A program made the translations under genes and the position numbers. From NCBI GenBank assembly GCA_009733575.1, contig ML769392.1:496001-560000 (forward strand): a stretch of DNA of 64,000 bases, written 5' to 3'. Of this stretch, positions 60,165-64,000 are shown piece after piece. Positions within the stretch are counted from its first letter, which is position 1. Each line of letters begins with the position of its first letter. The notes beneath the pieces were generated by a model. It did no database searches. It was not told the DNA's origin and saw nothing but the letters and a program-made list of their open reading frames with translations. This stretch comes from Gymnopus androsaceus JB14. Its lineage: Eukaryota; Basidiomycota; Agaricomycetes; Agaricales; Omphalotaceae.

Positions 60165-60284
60165 GCTTTTCAGCCTGCTTTTCAGCCTGCTTTTCAGCCT
60201 GCTTTTCAGCCTGCTTTTCAGCCTGCTTTTCAGCCTGCTTTTCAGCCTGCTTTTCAGCCTGCTTTTCAGCCTGCTTTTCAGCCT
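60165..60284 (+). repeat. 12-bp minisatellite, 10 units
   Basis: Ten perfect copies of GCTTTTCAGCCT (in register with codons for Ala-Phe-Gln-Pro on the plus strand). The enclosing open frame 60036-60323 has no other coding signal. It lies 60 bp before the second copy of the segmental duplication. Confidence 0.93.
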
Positions 60285-60343
60285 GAACTTCAAGGCGCTC
60301 ATCCTCTTCTCTTTAATAAATAATAAATCAAGTGCCTACTTAA

Positions 60344-60583
60344 GTCAATCCGACATACAGAGCTTAAGGTCAAATATACTTGATTCATGTTGAAACCTTG
60401 TTCTTACTTTCTTGCAGCAGTCATTTCGATCGCGTCCTTCAATTGAAAATGACAAGTCACAAAACAAAATCATCCTCCAAGAAGTGGTTAGAATTAGAGC
60501 GACGTTTAGGTGATGAGGAAGTGGCAGAGATGGTGAAGCAAAAGGCCGTCGAGTGGACCCAGAAATCTAATACTTTGTCATGA
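60344..60583 (+). pseudogene. RRP5 3'-end fragment (duplicate)
   Basis: Duplicate of the last RRP5 exons, beginning inside the exon at [10 protein letters not shown], retaining the intron and ending at the same stop ([12 protein letters not shown]). Coding differences from the intact copy include S/H, L/M, A/T and G/V changes. It has no upstream gene body. Confidence 0.88.
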
Positions 60584-61879
60584 TTATGCGTTTTAATCGA
60601 CATTGCAGCAGCTACAGCTACTCATAGAATATATACGGAGATAACATCAAAGAAAGCACGAAAGTAAAATAAAGTGATGCGAATGAAAATCCAAGGAATG
60701 TAGACAGTCATGGAGTCAGTCGAAATACTCTGGGTATAGCGGTAGATACAGCGGAGGAAAGTGGAGGATGTCATGAACGGATGGGCTCTGGATCGAAATC
60801 GCTGAGTGGGCGCCGATTGCTCATTGAGGACGCGGCGAGTTGCCTCTGCCAGTCGTCGAGTTCACTTGAGAGGTGCTCAAACGCCAGAGCATTTTCTGAG
60901 CTCGAGGCGCTTGCGCGTCGGCCAGATATAGCGGATATTGGACGCTGTCCAAAGGTAGGCTCCTCGAGGAGGAGATTTATCTTGTGAGAAAGCTGTTCGT
61001 TGTCTCGCCGCAACGTAGTGTTTTCGTTGCTTAGTTTTTCCAAAAGAGTTTCCTCTCGACCTCCTCTAGCGATCATTAACGATGACTGCAAACGCTCGAC
61101 TTCGAGTTGTAGATCTTCTGCCTGAGTAAGGCGATCGTCAGACTCTCGCTGTGAAGCGACGAGGTTGTCCCGCAGACTTTCAAGCTCATTCTCCAAAGAA
61201 TCGAGCCTTGCATTGAGGTCGGTGTTCTCTGCCTGGGTCCGTAGCAGTTGCCTTTGAGCTTCCATGACCTGGGTGCGCATGGCTTCGTTACCGTCATCGG
61301 ATGAGGGGGTGGCGCGACCGTTGACGCGAGGTTTACCAGCACGTACGGCATCCAACTCGGCCTGTAGTGCAGTGTTGGCATTTTTTTGTTTCGTCAATTC
61401 TTCTCGCATTCGTCGCATCATTTTTTCAGTACCCCTGTGAAATGAAAGTGTGAAATTGCGAGGGAGATGTTTTTGACAATTGCCACTTACTTGACATAAT
61501 GAACTGCGAGCTGGTAATCCTCCTCCATGGTCTGCATCCTCGCTTTGTAGACTCGCTCTGTGTCTTCCAGTTTCCGCTCCGCTTCCTCTGCTCGAGCTTC
61601 ACTGTCACCTGAAGACTCCCCGGATAAGGGCCTCGCTGATCTCGCTCGTTCCAGTTGCTTCGAAAGCTGGTCCACCTGGTCCTCAACTTCACGAGTCCGA
61701 CGAACAGCCTTGGACAGTTCACGTTCAGTGTTCTCGTGCAAGCGTGTCCGCTCAGCCAGTTTATTTTCCAACTCTACCAGAGCTACGGGTGAAGCACCAT
61801 TGCGCGACCGTGATCGTGTGGGGAGGTCCAAGTCGTCCTCGTCGACGCTGAGCCCATTTTCTGCCATGTAGTTACGAAG
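60344..61879 (+). repeat. Segmental duplication, copy 2 (RRP5 3' fragment + intact tea1-like 3' part)
   Basis: Counterpart of 52863-54281. Here the tea1-like gene continues uninterrupted beyond the right boundary while RRP5 is only a fragment, the mirror image of copy 1. Confidence 0.92.
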
Positions 61880-64000
61880 CATAGCTAGTTTGACAGTAGT
61901 TTCGGAATGCTCTTTGCCTTTGCTTTGGAGATCAGCATCTCTGTCAGCAAGACTTTTGCGGAGTTCGCCACTATCAGTGATTGCGTTGGACAACTGAGCT
62001 CGCAGAGCGACTATTTGAGACAAAAGTGAAGACTGCTGGTTCTCGTACTCTCGGAGTCTGCGACGTTCCTCCATAGCTTGCGCCTGCGATTCCTCGACGC
62101 GCTGATTGGCATCCTTGAGCAACTGGCGTAAAGAGGCAGATTCCTCTTCAACAGCTTCCATCCGCTCTACATGACCTCTTGTCAACCGATCTTCGTCAGA
62201 ACGAAGGTCCCTATGAGAGTCAAGCAGTTCTCCAAGACTGCCCGTGGTCATGGTCCTCAAAGAATCCGCCTCTTCGCGCGACTTGGCCCACATATTTTCG
62301 ACATCAGTCAGTCTCGCACGAGTAGACTCCACCTCCGATGTCCGAGCTTCAATCTCCCCTCTTAATTCCGCCAAGTCCGCTTCCAAGGTGGTAATTCGTT
62401 CACGAGAGCGTTGGTACTGCTCATCCGCTTCCTCGGAACGAGAAGCGGCTGCTTGAAGAGCGATGCGTGCTTGATCAAGAGCACGAATATGCTGATCCTG
62501 AGAACGAGTGAGATCGTCTACCTGAGCGCGAATGGCGTCTGCTTCAGCTTGGGACTGCTGAAGGGAAGAAGTGGACGCCAGAAGTTTATCTGCATGACTG
62601 CGGAACTGTCCATCCAAAGCTGCATGGCGCTGCTGTAAATCAGAATGCTGCTGGGATATCCGTTCATGGCTTTCGTCCAGCATATCCGCCCGCTTGGAAG
62701 CTTCAGTCGCGCGGGCTTCTGCCTGTTCGTAAAGTGTCGTGTGAAGTGCGACGGAATCACTGAGCTCGGTGAGTTTCCGGTCCTGCGACCAGCGTTCGTT
62801 CATCAACGCGGACATGTCCCTTTCCAAGTCAGCCACACGTTGACGTTCCAAACGAAGAGCCTCCGACTCATTCGAGGACTCCAATGCAGCGATTTTGGCA
62901 CGGTAGTAGGCAGCTTCTTGAGTAGCGCTGACTTTCACGCGTTCTGCATCTGCGACGTGCTCCGAGGCCTGCTTGGCTTGCTCTACCAACGCAACCTAGA
63001 TAACATGTAAGGCATCACCACTGAAATGGAAATACATCAACATACCTGCATCTGCGCTCTAAACTGCTTGAACTTTAGCACCAGTTCGTTGTCAGCTGAG
63101 CTCCCATTCTCGACATCGCTCATATCACGTTCTGTGTATACGAATCCCGCCCTTGTTGCCTTACCCAACGCCTCCTTCATCCAGGCCATTTGCCGTTTCA
63201 ATCCCTCAGCTTCAACTTCCTTGGCCTTGAGATCCCGGACCAAATCAGGCAGTAACGTTGCCTATTGAACCGTTACCTCTAGATCCAGATCGAACATGCC
63301 CATTCACATGGGGTGGATGGGGTGAGTTCGGGTTGTAAAAGGCATCTACGGGAGGTCCTCGATCTGTCAACAGCGGGTGAGGATCGTCCACTAGAACTGA
63401 AGACCGATGCCAGGTTGGGTGCTGGACCAGGACCGGCCACCTCCACGCCATTCGGCGAGACGGCACGTGAAGCAACGGACTGTGGACTCTTTGCTCTGGC
63501 CATCATTGATTGTTCTGGCGACATGGCGCGTTCCCGTATACCGGATATACCGGAATCAGAGGGTGGTGCGGTTTCCATTCCTTCATCGGTTGTTGCGTCG
63601 TCTTCGTCGCGTTTTGAGCGCATGGGAGCTTTGCCTTTGGTGGGACCTGTGGGGAATGGCTGAATGGCGACGCCGTTTACAGGCTTCGTCGAACGAGCGT
63701 TAGGGAGGCGATACTGCTCGGCGCATGTCTTCGGAATCCGAACCCAAAGCAGCAGGAGACATGGAGCGGCTATAGGTCCCGTTCGCAACGGATGGTGATC
63801 CCTGTTGTATTGCGGGAGAACCAGCCGATGATTTTCGGGATACATTTTGCTGCTGTGAGGGGTTACCGTTTACTTGGGCCTTGCTCGCGTCGGGGTACTT
63901 GATATGTTCTTTTGGAGCATTAGCATAACAGTCAGGAGAAGATGGAATAGAGATACGCACTCGTATCCAAGACATGCACATAGTTTGCTTCCTCCGGTTT
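60771..64000 (-). CDS. tea1: Tea1-like cell-end polarity protein, C-terminal coiled-coil part (5' end outside window)
   Basis: Basidiomycete kelch-repeat plus coiled-coil polarity factors of the Tea1 type contain the junction seen here: NYVHVLDT joined by splicing to [12 protein letters not shown], directly after the kelch propeller, which lies beyond the window end. A Ser/Pro-rich linker follows ([20 protein letters not shown]), then about 800 residues of heptad-rich coiled coil ([57 protein letters not shown]), ending DFDPEPIRS at the stop near 60771. Such proteins ride microtubule plus ends to hyphal tips. Frame breaks occur near 63700-63703 and within 63340-63420, resembling the single-base indels in neighbouring genes. 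Its last ~1.1 kb is the source of the truncated copy at 53195-54269. Confidence 0.8.

Noticed and set aside
60036..60323. Open frame with ten Ala-Phe-Gln-Pro repeats as a gene
   Set aside because: The frame exists because the 12-bp unit is a multiple of three; the reverse strand is equally open and the flanks show no coding signal.
1..64000. CRISPR arrays, operons, ribosomal RNA genes
   Set aside because: None seen. Gene structure is that of an intron-rich fungal nuclear genome, and the tandem repeats lack spacer architecture.

Overview
The window is nuclear DNA of a filamentous basidiomycete, most likely an agaricomycete. The evidence is dense GT-AG introns of about 45-60 nt, many exons per gene, and family content typical of mushrooms: a Zn2Cys6 regulator, a PRM10/ThrE-like transporter, a Rad5/HLTF-like remodeler with HIRAN and RING domains, a Mit1/CHD-like remodeler with C-terminal zinc knuckles, fungal ceramide glucosyltransferase and a Tea1-type polarity protein. 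The species cannot be named from the sequence alone. All exon structures were built by eye from splice signals, reading frame and family motifs.

Layout. 0-9.3 kb: 3' part of a ceramide glucosyltransferase (+), a homeodomain protein (-), a long stretch without a supported gene, exocyst SEC3 (+) and a TB2/DP1/HVA22 ER-shaping protein (-). 9.6-15.6 kb: a Zn2Cys6 transcription factor and a PRM10-like membrane protein (both +). 15.8-28.4 kb: three minus-strand genes in a row, namely a HLTF/Rad5-like ATPase, a catalytically degenerate RNase III-like protein with a dsRNA-binding domain, and a Mit1-like chromatin remodeler. 28.9-34.4 kb: an unrecognised protein, S-formylglutathione hydrolase and an FHA-domain protein kinase. 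34.7-48 kb: LSG1 GTPase, a LYR-motif protein, exocyst SEC8, a lipid-droplet-type hydrolase, a Tgl2-like lipase, a small C2H2 protein and splicing factor SF3A2. 48.1-64 kb: RRP5, then a 6-kb accessory block, then a tea1-like gene cut by the window end.

The accessory block is the most structured part. The convergent 3' ends of RRP5 and the tea1-like gene occur twice (52863-54281 and 60344-61879), and 6.06 kb of unrelated DNA lies exactly between the copies. That DNA holds a 336-bp MITE with an 8-bp target-site duplication (hAT-type), 79-bp tandem repeats between ~110-bp direct repeats, a C2H2 zinc-finger gene and a 12-bp minisatellite.

The second theme is intron biology. Two introns in unrelated genes (the Mit1-like gene and SF3A2) are almost the same ~50-nt sequence, as expected for introner-like elements. 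Two neighbouring SEC8 introns are also near-copies of each other. Four micro-exons of 6-8 nt interrupt key motifs: the first zinc-cluster cysteine, a conserved regulatory-domain motif, the catalytic HRDLK of the kinase, and the SF3A2 start. One GC-AG intron is well supported.

Many conserved genes (SEC3, LSG1, the LYR gene, SEC8, the hydrolase, RRP5, the tea1-like gene) carry single-base frameshifts, often in short homopolymers. I read these mainly as uncorrected assembly indels, although real decay cannot be excluded from one sequence.
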